This document shows positions 23,483 through 35,522 of a DNA stretch of 64,000 nucleotides, one piece after another. The position numbers were made by a program, and so were the translations under genes. Below the pieces are notes generated by a model. It was not told the origin of the DNA and did not search any database. It was given only the letters and a program-made list of their open reading frames with translations. Origin of the DNA: Artocarpus heterophyllus (taxonomy: Eukaryota; Streptophyta; Magnoliopsida; Rosales; Moraceae); assembly GCA_025403435.1 (NCBI GenBank), contig CM046350.1, forward strand, positions 10,093,008 to 10,157,007, written 5' to 3'. Each line of letters starts with the position of its first letter. Positions within the stretch are counted from its first letter, which is position 1.

Positions 23483-23700
23483 AGGGTTCATTTGCTATAC
23501 AGGTTTAGGATGATTTGGTTTAGAACTTTATGGTTTGCACTTAATTTTAAACGGTATAATTTGAACAAAAATTTTAAACTGGCATTTGAAATGTAAAGAT
23601 TTATAACGAGAATAAAAAATCACATACGAAAACTGATATTTAGAAAACTATAATTTATGTATGAAAATGAAAATAAGAATGGTTTTTATTAAAAAGAATG
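23483..23700 (+). repeat. Dispersed repeat copy (GGTTTAGAACTTTATGGTTTG type)
   Basis: The sequence matches, over about 200 bases and with many substitutions, the reverse complement of 27715-27965. Shared stretches include AATGAGAATAAAA(A/T)ATCACAT-like and AAGAATGGTTTTTAT-like runs. It is probably an old small transposon family. Borders are not exact. Confidence 0.6.
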
Positions 23701-26700
23701 AGGCAAATAGGCCAAAGTGAGATGTGAATAAATATTAATAGGCCAGCATTTGAGGTCCAAAAACGAGGGCTGCCATCACATATCACGATCTCCAACAAAA
23801 TTTGAGGTCGCGCGATGAGATTTGTTGCCGGCAAACTCTGAATCTAGCGTTGAAACGGCGAGTTTGTTCTATCTGGCAACCGTAGCCTTTGGATTCCTGA
23901 CCAAACAAGCAAACAACGTGAGGAGGAGACCATCGCCGTTGTGCTGAGATTAGCTTCGAGATTCGCGAGCTCTATGCTCGGCACCGTTAAAATCGTGACT
24001 TGCTGACGCCATCGACGGTGAGAGAGAGTAAGCTTCATCATCATCACAGTTGGAATTACCCACGCAGATGCTATCAACAGCAGGAGTGAAAGAAACGAAC
24101 GCCATCACCGTAGAAGACGAGATTCGAAATGTCCATCACCGTCAAAGAAACCCAACCGACGACCTTTTATGCCCTCCGATTATGCACAACAACATCGAGG
24201 AGGATAGTCGGGAATCAGAGGATAGAGAGAAGGAGAGGGAGAAGTAATGGGGTGAGAGAGAAAGATGAAAAAAGAGGAAAAAAAATATCCAGATTTGTTG
24301 TGTGAGGTATTTTTGGTTTTTTAATACTTTTAAAATTTTGATTTAGGTGCTTTACCTTTTTAAAACATCTGACATTATTTATCAATGAACTGATGAAATG
24401 TGGTATTTGCTACAATTTCTTATGTTGTCATAGAAGAAAGACGTGCTTGGAGGCCACACAAGGCGCATATTATGCTTCGATTTCTCAGCCAACATTCTTT
24501 TGTCATTTGCAGATTGTGTATGCAAGTAGTGTGGTTTCAAATACCAACTATGCAACTCGAAAAACCATTGTTTTAAGACAGTAGCATATTGTCATATTTA
24601 GAATTCTGATAAAAGATCGAAGTAATTTGGGTTGCAATGAAGTTATTGTGTACGTACCTTCATAATATAGTCTATGTTTTTTTTTTCCCTTCTTTTTTTG
24701 GGATCTTTTATTTTGTAGTCTTTTTTTCCCTAGAAATTGCACATTTGAAAACGTCGGAAATAGACTTTTGAAAAATAAAAAAGTCACTTTATTTAAAAAA
24801 TAATTACACTCCAACTCCGCCCTTTGCCATTGCCTTCTTCGCATTTAACTATCGTGTCACCGACAAGGGGTTGTCGGAAGCTAGTCGCTGACGCTGTCAT
24901 GTTTTGTGAGCTTCATCCTTATCTTTGCAGCGAGAATAATTTTGCAATGTGAACATCGTGGCTCATCGGTATTTTCTTTTTAGATTGCATCTCTTATTTG
25001 CATGTGACTTGGCTGGAGTCAGCGGAAAGGAGGCTGCAGCAGGAGTCATGGAGATAGAGGCAGCTAGATAATAGCTAAGGTTAGGGTTTGGGTCATTTTA
25101 TGTGCTACGGTTAGGGTTTAATACAACTTGGGTTAAATTTGCGGATTTTTTCCTTTTTAGGGTCATTAATTTTGGAGAAAATGCACCCAAAAACTTAATT
25201 TAGTAGGTGATTAATAAATAATTTCAGAAATATTACAAAAATAAATAGAATATTGAGGATATTTAAATAGTATTTTACAAGCTATCAAAAACCTAAAATA
25301 CCCCAGCATGTCCGAATTTTATGTTTTTGTGTCATTTTTTGATGTTTCTTTATGGATGTCTCTCTTCTTCCTCACCCCCGCTCTTTCTTCTTTCCCTTTC
25401 TTATGGTTCTCCCAATTTGTCCTCAACAATGCTGCTCTGCAGTAGTGTCGGAGCTCGCGAAATGTCGTCAACTGGGCAATGCTACTGATTTTGAGTTTAC
25501 AATCTCTATCAAAGATTTGGGGTCTTCTGAATGAAGTTCGCGATCTTATCTTCAATAGTCACGAGATGAACTTGCATCGAGTGGTGACGAATATAATCGG
25601 ATGCGATGAAGAGAGAGAAAGCAGCGACGATGGTTGAGCTCGAGGTTGCCATGACTTTGTAGATCGAGGTTTAGCGAGTCAATTTGTGGCGGTGATGTTG
25701 TCGGACCTGCGCTGGCGAGGGACGGTGAAAGGTGCAGTGTGGTTGTGTCATGGAGGGGTCAGAGAAAGAGAGTCAAGCTACCTATTCGTCGCATTTTTTA
25801 GCTCCATTTGTTTAGATTCATTGATAAATTTGTGGATTTATGCAGCTTTATCGATAAAAGTCCATGTATTTTACATATATTTATTAGTTGATGAGAATGT
25901 CGATGTTGTTCCGATAAATCCGTGTGAAACATGTACTTGTTGATGATTGTACCAGCATCGTTCGGGTAAATATGTGTAAATTCATGTATTTGTCGATCAA
26001 TGACAACGTCGACATCGTTCCCATAAATTTATGCAGGTAAATACGTATATTTACCAACTGGTGACATTACTAACGCTAATAAATACAATATTTACTGGCT
26101 GGGGATGGTGGCGCTAACATCGGCAAGGGAGGAGAAATGGAGATAGAAAAGAGAGAGTGTTAAAGATTTTTTTTATTTTTTTAATCTTGTTATAAATTTA
26201 ATTTCTCATGTTATTTATTATATTTTTTAAAAAAATTTTGCTATTATTTACTGTTTCATACTTTATATATACTATTTTTCCCCCTCTCTTTTCTACTTGG
26301 GGATTTAATTTGTAATTTTCAAATTACAAATTCTGGATAATGATTTCTTTCGATGGTTTACTGATTTACTCCCATATGCTCCTTATAAGAAAATTTTCGC
26401 TGCGAAAAATCAAACTGGCTGCTAAAATCATGAGAGATTGATTTAATTTACCCTAAATTGATTTTATTTTCTTTAAATTCCTTATTCTTACATTGATGAT
26501 TGACATTCTTTTGTTAGATTTGTTAGTAAACTAATAATTTTCAAATGATTTTTTTAACTATCAATCCAAAAACAAATTTGAATTTTATTTTTTATTCAAA
26601 TCAACATTTTATCTGTACATCTACACCTTAATTCAAACTATTTAGAATTACTTTGGAGGCTACTTTTAGCTTTTGTAACTGCCTATAGTAGTTTAGGATA

Positions 26701-27540
26701 ATCGATAAACCTTGCTCCTAAAAAGATATTTCTAAAAACTGTTGTCCAGTAGAAAAAGCTAAAAAAAAAGGATAGAAGATGCTTTTTATAACAGCTTCTG
26801 CTTTTATAATTAAAAATTGCTAAACTAACCTTAATAGTAATACATAGTTAGCAATCTACTTATTTTTCCACAACAAATTAAAATAAATCAAATAACATGT
26901 TAAAAATGAAGGAGCGATTTTTTTAATTTAATTGAAAGAAAATTTGTTTTAAGTTTGATAGCAGCTTGAGATGAAAAATTTACTTTTATTTTTTTATGTT
27001 ATTTATTTTTACGTGGACATGTAATTTATCTCATCTAATAAAACTAATTTATTTTTCTAAAAATATGTCAAATAAGAAAATAAAATTACAATTTTATCAT
27101 TTTAATGTATAAATATTACATATGTTAACCTTAAAATTAAAACTAACTTAAAAATGACAAGATAAATATGCCTAATAAAATATATCTATTTTTGTCATCA
27201 TACATATCTACAACAATTTTATACATAGTTTACCAAATACCTACACTTATGCTTCTAGTTCTCACAGAAACGCCTACCTGTTTCTGATCCACAACATAGC
27301 ACAAAAAAGCACAACACAGCAAAAGCAACAACACAACACAACAATACCAAACTGGCCCTCAATCAAACAATATAGATTTTTCAATTCAAATAAAAAAAAG
27401 CTTAAATCATCATAATTCGAATTTGAGAACTAGATCTTAACCTTTTGTTTTAGCGCATGTCTGTGTAATATGATACAAAACGATGATATTCATCACGACG
27501 TACCGAATGAAAATAGTGTAGATCACTAATTCAATTTTGA
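23701..27540. other. Intergenic with transposon-like patches
   Basis: Two GC-richer islands (about 23790-24290 and 25360-26165) start CT-rich and end GA-rich, and may be MULE-type captures. 25850-26060 has three or four diverged units of about 57 bp around GTCGA(T/C)(G/A)TTGTTCC. 24520-24600 resembles 30560-30660. 27240-27360 ends with the CA-rich motif typical of small plant transposons. Short frames at 23844-24247, 24393-24584 and 25686-25943 have no recognisable domain. Confidence 0.4.
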
Positions 27541-27965
27541 GGAGCCTTTTATAAGCCGTTTGATATGTAGGTTCAAAGCCGTTTAAGACAATTCAAACTA
27601 TAAAGGCAGTTCAAACTGGCGTTTGATGGAATAATAACTAAGGTCAGTTCAAGCCCTAGACGCAGTTTTAAAACAGCCTAAAACCCTAAAATCCAAACTT
27701 TGTTTCCTTTAAGTTCACATGATTTGAACCATTTTCTATGATAAAAACTATTCTCATTCTTGTTTTTCTTTCATAAACCATAATTTTTCAAATACCAATT
27801 CTTGTTTTAAACTTGATGTGATATTTTATTCTCATTTTAAACCTTTACATTCTAAACGCTAGTTAAAAACCACTATTTAAACCATACAGTTTAAAACCCA
27901 TAATTCAAACCATAAAATTTTAAACCACACTATTCTGAACCAGTGTACCAAACAAACCATTAGTC
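27541..27965 (-). repeat. Dispersed repeat copy, probable small transposon
   Basis: Its right part (27715-27965) is the reverse complement of a family member at 23483-23700. The right end reads, reverse-complemented, GTTTGTTTGGTACACTGGTTC. The left end has a loosely similar GTTTGATATGTAGGTTC. No clean target-site duplication was found. Confidence 0.5.
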
Positions 27966-28176
27966 TTCCTACAGAGTCTAACTCATAAGTGAGCTTATAG
28001 GATTTTTTTCATTGGTGGTCAGTTTTGATTGAATTGCCCTGATTTCATGCTTGGTGTATTATACAGGAATACATTATAGATTATTGTGGTGAATCTCACG
28101 CCTTTTAGGACGTAGAGTTGTTTTTTGTTATTTAATCTTTCCTTTTATCTTTTTCCCCCCTTCATGAAGATAAGAA

Positions 28177-28244
28177 TTCTTGTAATTGCTTTGGAGATAT
28201 ATTTGTTGATTTCTTGTAATTGCTTTAGAGATATATTTGTTGAG
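28177..28244. repeat. 34-bp tandem duplication upstream of TMM
   Basis: 28177-28210 and 28211-28244 both read TTCTTGTAATTGCTTT(G/A)GAG onward and differ at one internal position plus the last base. It lies about 320-380 bp upstream of the TMM start codon. Confidence 0.9.
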
Positions 28245-28497
28245 AACCAAAATTTTACCAAACCAAATAATGTATAAGAATTTTTCCTCTGGTGCAGCAC
28301 AGAATAATGACCGAATTGCACTAGCACACCAATTCACTGGGGTCCCAAAACCTTTAAGCATATATCCCGTGAAGACATTAATGCACGAAATTCCATACAT
28401 TTATTTCAAGTTTCTCTCATTTCCCGTGAATTCAGTAATTAGATTACTTCACTCCTTTCACCAACCAACCCAATTCTCATTAAAGTCACTTCTCCCC

Positions 28498-28510
28498 TAT
28501 ATAAAAACCC
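28498..28510 (+). promoter_or_regulatory. TATA box of the TMM gene
   Basis: CTATATAAAAACC is a near-ideal plant TATA motif about 60 bp upstream of the ATG at 28561. It predicts a transcription start near 28530 and a short leader. This also argues against using the in-frame codons further upstream (from 28237) as the start. Confidence 0.8.
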
Positions 28511-28560
28511 AAACCCCCTCACTCATGACTCAACCCTCTTTTCACTCATACTCTCCCAAA

Positions 28561-30057
28561 ATGAGGCTCATTTTGTCACATCTCATACCAACATTGTTCC
28601 AATTTCTCTTGCATTTCTTGTGCTTTCTACCGCTTTCGCAGCCTTTCACCGTCATAATGTCGGACTCCGGTGTGCCCTCGGCCCTCATTGATGGGCCTCA
28701 AACCAGGTTCTCAATGAACAACAACGGGGCCCACACCGACCCAGCTGAGCAAGAAGCGGTCTACGACATCATGCGTGCAATAGGCAACGACTGGGCCACT
28801 GACATCCCCGACGTATGCCGTGGCCGGTGGCACGGCATTGAGTGCATGCCCGATAAGGACAATGTGTTCCACATCGTCTCCCTGTCATTTGGAGCCCTCT
28901 CGGACGACACCGCATTCCCGACATGCGACCCGACCCGGTCGTATATCTCCCCATCCATCACAAAGCTTCCGCACTTAAGGACGCTCTTTTTCTACCGATG
29001 TTTGACCCAGAACCCGCGGCCAATCCCCTCGTTTTTGGGCTGGTTGGGCCCATCTTTGCAAACCTTAGTGCTGAGAGAAAACGGCCACGTGGGCCATGTC
29101 CCAACTGAATTGGGCAACCTCACTCGACTGAGGGTCCTCGATCTTCACAAAAACAATCTCAACGGTTCAATTCCAGTTTCTTTGGACCAGCTCACCGGTC
29201 TATGGTCGTTGGACTTGAGCAGCAATAGACTAACCGGTTCAATACCCAGTTTAAGCTCCCCTGTTTTGAGCATAATCGATCTGAGCCAAAACCATCTGAT
29301 GGGCTCCATTCCACCAAGCATTTCAACCTGTAGTTCTCTAATCAAGATCGATTTAAGCCGAAATCAACTAACCGGTTCGATACCCGAAACATCGATCGAC
29401 GGCTTGACAGATCTGACGCTCATGGATTTGAGCTACAACCGCCTGTCGGACCCGCTTCCGAGCACGCTGAGAAGCTTGGTTTCTCTCCAAGCTCTGATTC
29501 TCAAAGGGAATCCAATGGCAGGGTCCTACACAATTCCAAGCGATTTGTTTCTAGGCATGAAGAGCTTGACGACCCTAGTTCTTTCCAACATGAACTTGCA
29601 CGGTCCAATTCCATCTTCACTTGCCCATTTGCCGAATCTCCGCGTGCTTCATCTTGACGGAAACTGCTTCAACGGTTCGATTCCCGCAAGCTTCAGCGAG
29701 CTGAAGAATCTGAGCGAGCTGAGATTAAACGACAATTCCTTAACCGGGCAAGTTCCGTTTGGGAAAGAGATGGTTTGGAGGATGAGAAGGAAGCTTAGGC
29801 TTTACAACAATTCGGGTCTTTGCTTCGGTGCCAATAGTGGTTTGGAAGACTATTTGGATTCTTCTTCGTCTAGTTCAGGCATTGGCTTGTGTGACACGAC
29901 TAAACCCGGTTCGGCTCGGACAGTACAGCATATTTTTGCCGCCAAGACTGATACGGCAGGCTCTGAAAAAGCCTCGGAAAGTGCAGTTCATAAATTCTCT
30001 GTTTCTGCTAATCTGTTGCTGCAGATTTTGTTGTCGTTTGCTCTAGTTTTGGTGTGA
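28561..30057 (+). CDS. TMM: TOO MANY MOUTHS, leucine-rich repeat receptor-like protein
   Basis: TMM is a plasma-membrane LRR protein without a kinase. It works with ERECTA-family kinases to read EPF peptides and space stomata. The product is 498 residues, almost the 496 of Arabidopsis, from one exon. Residues 1-30 form a hydrophobic signal peptide. TMM-type N-terminal motifs follow: SALIDGPQTRF, AVYDIMRAIGNDWA, DVCRGRWHGIECMPD and SLSFGALSDDTAFPTCDP. About ten LRRs then run to near residue 400 (for example LRVLDLHKNNLNGSIP, LIKIDLSRNQLTGSIP, LSELRLNDNSLTGQVPF). The C-terminal cap has VWRMRRKLRLYNNSGLC. The last 20 residues are hydrophobic and serve as membrane anchor or anchor signal. The start was chosen at the ATG 60 bp after the TATA box, directly before the signal peptide. 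No break is seen. Family resemblance is strong enough for an orthologue call. Confidence 0.96.
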   Translation: MRLILSHLIPTLFQFLLHFLCFLPLSQPFTVIMSDSGVPSALIDGPQTRFSMNNNGAHTDPAEQEAVYDIMRAIGNDWATDIPDVCRGRWHGIECMPDKDNVFHIVSLSFGALSDDTAFPTCDPTRSYISPSITKLPHLRTLFFYRCLTQNPRPIPSFLGWLGPSLQTLVLRENGHVGHVPTELGNLTRLRVLDLHKNNLNGSIPVSLDQLTGLWSLDLSSNRLTGSIPSLSSPVLSIIDLSQNHLMGSIPPSISTCSSLIKIDLSRNQLTGSIPETSIDGLTDLTLMDLSYNRLSDPLPSTLRSLVSLQALILKGNPMAGSYTIPSDLFLGMKSLTTLVLSNMNLHGPIPSSLAHLPNLRVLHLDGNCFNGSIPASFSELKNLSELRLNDNSLTGQVPFGKEMVWRMRRKLRLYNNSGLCFGANSGLEDYLDSSSSSSGIGLCDTTKPGSARTVQHIFAAKTDTAGSEKASESAVHKFSVSANLLLQILLSFALVLV

Positions 30058-31250
30058 AAGGCGTGTGCTGTGTAGTGTAAACTGTGTAATTGTGTTGTAT
30101 ATCTTTAAAATGAGGAGAGTGTTTTTGGGGAGGAAGAGATTTTCGCTGAAGTATAAATTGTGAGATTTTCTTTTAATCATTTAGTTATGAATGCTTTCGG
30201 AGCCGTTGCCCCTTATATTTTTTGGCTTTTGCAAACTTGTTCGCCAAACTTTTAGTCATTGCAACGTGCTTCACTGTACTAACTTCTGTTGAATTAAGTA
30301 TTTGAATTTGTAAGATTTGCACATTTTGTGGGATATGGGATTTTCCGTCCTCACATAAGGCATATACGGGCCTTTCATCCCTAGTTCAATAGAAAGTAAG
30401 GTAAAACCGATACATTACAACGATATGAAAATTTTGTAAGATAAATTGTCAAAATTAAAAGTTCAAGAGCAAGTTGTTAAGATCGAAGTGTTTAGGGGAC
30501 AGACATTGTCAAAAATCTATTTTTGTTTTACAAGTAGTATCAAAGTAGTTCTTTAGCAAAGACCAACTATGCAACTTGGAAAACCAGACTGCAGCAAAAT
30601 TTTTTAGTTCTGTTACGTAAGGCGAGGCAGTATCCTATTGTCATCTTTAGATGTGTCTCAGTTAGAATAAAATTGTTACTTAGGAACCTCTATGCATGGT
30701 CTATTGTTTATCATGTATGTTTTATGCTGTAAGCCTTTTTGAGTACTGCAAGTCTGCCAAGCATGGACTTTTGGGCTGTAAAGAAGACATGGATACATCG
30801 ACATAAGACCAGAAGTTGCGGCTTTGTGTAATTCCTTCAGTTGTTTGAGTGACCCAATTATTTTAATGGGCGTTCCCTCATCTCCCTTTGGCCCCAATAG
30901 GTTTTGTGGAACAAATCTAAGATCCATTTCAGTGTCAAAAAGTGAGTTTAGGGATGGTAGGTTTTGAGAAATTTAGATTAATAATGACACACTAGGAAGA
31001 AAGTATCAAACAAGTGGATTTTTTTTTTTTTAGTTGAAATATAAAGAAGTTGATGGATGTTGCTCATAGGAAACACCAAAACAGAATAATATTGTGCTTC
31101 GAATATACAGTACAATGGAGACAGTCCTTCCACTGATATCACAAACGAGAATGCTGCAGGTCTAGCATGCATTATCGATGGATTAGAGGAATACTACTTT
31201 GGCAAATTTACATATATAAAACAGTTTAGGTCAATATCTAGACGCAAAAA
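30058..31250. other. 3' flank of TMM, no gene
   Basis: It holds the TMM 3' UTR and AT-rich DNA. 30560-30660 shares the run ACCAACTATGCAACT and a following TATTGTCAT-CTTTAGA stretch with 24550-24610. An 83-codon minus frame at 30676-30927 was read but not assigned. Confidence 0.45.
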
Positions 31251-31264
31251 GAGATATCCAACTC

Positions 31265-31400
31265 ATAGTCTGTTTTGTTTTGTAATATGGTTCTAACTAT
31301 AAAATTGTGGTTCAAACTAAGTTGGTTACAATATTTTATTTTGAAAAAATTTAAACTGGTTTAAACTATAATTTTTTGCTTCAGACAATGTTACAAAATT
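31265..31400. repeat. Short dispersed repeat with GGTTCAAACTA/TAAACTGG ends
   Basis: The stretch resembles, in part, the inverted-repeat element at 59551-59690 and the copies near 23.5 and 27.8 kb (GTGGTTCAAACTAAG, AAACTGGTTTAAACTATAA). It is probably a decayed member of the same small-element group. Confidence 0.4.
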
Positions 31401-34400
31401 GGCTATTAATTTTTATTGCATCGTCTTGTAACTCTATTATAAATTTAGATAAATCCTATTTACAGTTTTGTCTTGTTGGGCTCATTGGGATTAATTCCAC
31501 AATCTGACACTAATGATTGGTAGGCCTACCAACCGAAATAATCAGAATGCAGTGGGTGGTTGATACCCTTTCCAACTGCCAGTGAATTCCGTTGGAAGCA
31601 TATGGTCACCACAAAGGGTGCCTTTCAGGCATATTTTTATTTTCATATCCTATATTTTAAGATTTTTAAAAGATCATATTTTGAATTTTAACACTTTTTT
31701 ATAATTATATTTTAAATTCTTATTAAATTCGTACATTTTTCTGGGTCAATAATTAATTTTGACCCAAAAAAACCTAAACACCCTTAAAGAAAAATTAAAA
31801 AATACAAAAAAAATTTTAAAAAAGCAAAAATTTACAAAATGTGAAAGATGTTCAAGTATTTAACAAAATCAAAATCTACTTTGATCTAAAAAAAGGGTAA
31901 GAATTTAACATGAATTTAAAATGTGAAAATATAATAGTATTAAAGTTCAAAATACAATATATAAAGTTTTGATAATCTCAAAATGCATAGTATAAAAATG
32001 AAATATTCCTTTCTTTTAATCTCTTTTGTTAATAGAAACACACTTTGTCATGTGAAACAGTCTGTTCCATACTCACCCCTTTCTAAAAAGGCAAATTTCA
32101 CACCCCAAATTCAAAGAAGTGTGCAATTCTTTCTTTTCTTATTTTATCCCCTTCCTTTAAAGGGGTGACATTTGATGCAATTTCTTACATTAATTTCATC
32201 AATAAGTGAAAGTTGGTCCCGTTGAGAAGGAAGGTACTTAAGAAAAACAGACTGTAAGCTTTTTCTCTTAATTTTAGTTTCTGACCCAACCATTTAGTTG
32301 GAGCCATGTGCGGAGATACAGCAATGTCCAAGCCTAATTGACTATCTATCCCAGACAAGTTTCTCTCTCTTCCCTCTCTGTGGTGTCTGCCATTTTTTTA
32401 AATGTGACAACTTGTTTATTTTTAGTAGTTGATTCTTGGGCTCCGTTATTGTACTTACAGTAAGCCCAATTCCACCCACTTTTGCTTCTTTCCACAGTTT
32501 CTCTAACAAGAAGTTCTCTAGTTACTATGCAATATGACAATAAAAAGACAGAAATCACTGTATTACAAGCTTTTTTTTTTGAAAAGAATATTCAAGCATT
32601 TGAGCAAATTATTAAGCAAAACAAAAAAGAAAGTGAGGAAAACATTGAAAAGATGGTAAGTGGAACATAATATCATAGTTTTCTAGTTATATAAGGAGGC
32701 ATAAAAAGAAGTTAGTTGAAACTTGGATTTTTTTTTTTTTTTTTTTTTTGGTAGAATACACAACTAAAATAAGTTGACATCTTGTTCTTTGTTTATTTTA
32801 ATTAAAAAACAAAATAATTTGTTAGTTTAAGTCCTCAAAATTTGGTGATCAATTTTGGAAACAACAAAGATATGTAATTGATGTTAAACTACATGGCTTA
32901 AATTTACAGGTCACATTTTTTTAGCTAATTACCAATTCACCAACTGGGAAATTACGCATTAAGTAGAATATTGTGGGGCAAGTACTTTTTATAACCTTTC
33001 TTGTTTATTGTTTAATCACTTGATTGCAATTAATGCAAAACCCCACTTAGTGGATGGTTTAACGGTCTATATATTACCACTGTTTCAATGCAATAAACCA
33101 ACCAATAAATTGATGTCTACTTTTTCCTCAATATTAATTTTTGTGGTGGCATAAAAAGGAAAGTTTATGTCATGCTATATACCAACGTATATAAACACAT
33201 CCCCAAAGTGAACCATATATTGAGGGAAACTCATAATAAATTTGTATGCAAGTAATTTGTGTTAAAATTATTCTTTTGCATTTAACTAACATCAATTAAG
33301 CATCATGCCAGAGATTTACAAACATATTTATTTTTATTTATTTATTCATTACTAAGGATATTGCAAAAGTTGTAACTTCTTCATTTTTGGGTAATTATGT
33401 CATTTTCTTTTTTCATAAGGAATGGTCTTAATTCTAGTTTAGTGCATTGATCACAAGTTTATGGAAGGGGTAGACATTAGAGGTTTTTTTTTTCCCCCCT
33501 GTATGAGAGGCCCAAGGAGTTTGCAAACATGTTGAAGTCATTGATTAAACAAATAAGCAAAAAAAAAAAAAAAAAGATCAATGATTGTACTACAAAGATA
33601 AAATTATTTTCTGAATGAGAGAGAGAGAAAGATTTTCGTTTAGGGTGAGAGAGAGAGAGAGATAATAAGCTACATATAATACTAATATTTTAACAATTAG
33701 ATGTCATGCTTGGTTTGTTGTGCTAAATGCCAACATGTGCATTTTTGTTTTCTTTTTCTGATGTATGCATGTAGGGTTAATTCTAGTGAATAACAAATCA
33801 TTGTTCCCTAGAAAAAATAATCGTAATTATGATAAGGACTGGAGACCAATATTCTAATAATAATAAGTAAATAATTAAACCAGCCGTTAGAGATTGAGTT
33901 TTACCCCTTAAAAATCCGAGTTAACAACGTTATTTTTACTATATAGTTTTAATATAAAGCTCTCACATATTATTATATAAAGAAAAAATATTTTACAGTG
34001 TAAAACTCTTATATGCTATAATAAATTTGTTTTAATTTTTTATTATAATTGCGTTGTTAAACGCACTTATATTTCGCCTGCAAAGAAAAGAAATGAAAAT
34101 AGAAAAAATTCATAACATAAATATAAAATAATATTTGTGATTTGGATTTTAATTCACACTAGAATTATAGTAAAAACTCCAAAAATGTATAAGCTTAGAC
34201 ACAAAATTAACTATCCAAAACTTTGGAGTAAAATTTTGGAACAAGAGTAATAATTGATTTTTCCCTGCCTTGTCACACTTTTTTCTGTTCTATTTTTATA
34301 ATTACTTTCACTCTAATCTATTTATCCTGACAGCACTGTATCTCTCAGTCGCAGATACTCCCGCATTCTTTGAATTCAAAATTTGATCTGAGTTTTGAAA

Positions 34401-35150
34401 TTTAGTTGCAATTCATACTCCTGTATGGATGAAACCATCCCAACGACTCGAAAAGCGTGTTCTGGAGAGAAAAAAAATAGCAAGAATATCATTTTTAACT
34501 AATTTTAATAAATATTAAGTTTTAAAACTATTTATAATGAAATAATTTATCTATCATTTTGGTTACAGTGAGAATAATTTTTATTTATACAATAAATAAA
34601 TTTATAATGTAAACAATACATTTACAATTTTACATTTATTTTGTTGTTTACAATGTAAATATTTTTTATTTATTTAGTAAATAAATTGTTAATATTATAA
34701 TATTTTCAGAATTGATATTTTTTAAAAAAAGTTTTAAAAATGAAAAATTTAAAGGAAACATGCCCCAACCTTTTCATTATCCCCAACAGGAAAAACATAA
34801 AACACAAAATAAATTAATAATTGTAATGGTATTTTAAGGGTTTGTTTGATTTAAATATTTAAATAAAAATTTAAATTTTTATAAAAAAATATTCTAATAA
34901 AATAATTTAAATCAGGAAATAAATAAGGCGATCCGGTGGTTAAAGGATTAATAAAACCTTGAGATTGACACTTGACTTCCAGTGATTATCCTTGGGCCCC
35001 ATCTGTATCATTTTGAAAAAATTGAACAGGGCTGGACCAAAAAACGCAAGCTTGTAGAAAAAGGAAAAAAAAAAAAAAACCATAAAAATAAATTAAAAAA
35101 GAAAGAAAGAAAGGAAGCTGCTTGGGGAAGGAAAGTTGAGGACTTTTGCT
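31401..35150. other. AT-rich intergenic stretch
   Basis: No gene is visible. It holds poly-T (32730-32749) and poly-A tracts and GA microsatellites at 33617-33662. 34930-34980 (GATCCGGTGGTTAAAGGA) has a faint tRNA-derived SINE look but no B box. The 143-codon frame at 34982-35413 lies in the kinase leader region and shows no domain. Confidence 0.45.
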
Positions 35151-35522
35151 CAAGAGACAAAAATTTGTCCCTGCAAAAATCCCATCCCATATCTGGGCAG
35201 TGTTCTCTCCTACATTCAACGCTATCTTTTTTACCCACCAAACTCAAAAAGCCCAAAACCCCATATCATACCCACAACGAAAGAAAGAAAGAAGTGTTAA
35301 TGTTCTCACCTTCTTCTTCTTGTTCTTCATATTCATATTCCAAGCTTTTACGCTCAGAGTCTTATCAACTTCAACTCCAAGTTCAACAAGCTAAGAAAGT
35401 ACGAGAAGATTAAAAAAGAGAACTGTACAAACAGTAGAGATAGTAATTATTCCTTGTTGATTTGGTTTCGGATTGACCGAGGAGGAAGTGGGTTTTGATT
35501 GGTGGGCTGATTTTGTTTGGGC
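35151..35522 (+). promoter_or_regulatory. Promoter/leader region of the PTI1-like kinase gene
   Basis: The stretch upstream of the ATG is CT-rich (TTCTTCTTCTTGTTCTTC near 35310-35330) with AAAGAAAGAAAG repeats, typical of plant leaders. No clear TATA box was picked, so the transcription start is uncertain. Confidence 0.35.

Noticed and set aside
25070..25125. Interstitial telomere repeat (GGTTAGGGTTT twice)
   Set aside because: Only two separated copies of the word; not an array.
28237..28560. Longer N terminus for TMM (606 codons)
   Set aside because: The TATA box at 28498-28510 and the signal peptide directly after the ATG at 28561 show that the upstream codons are untranslated.
30676..30927. 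83-codon minus frame, considered as a pentatricopeptide-repeat fragment
   Set aside because: Only a weak resemblance (SLKQLKELH); no second repeat and no start or splice context.
34982..35413. 143-codon frame before the kinase
   Set aside because: It is lysine-rich low-complexity text in a leader-like region with no domain, and it does not join the kinase frame.
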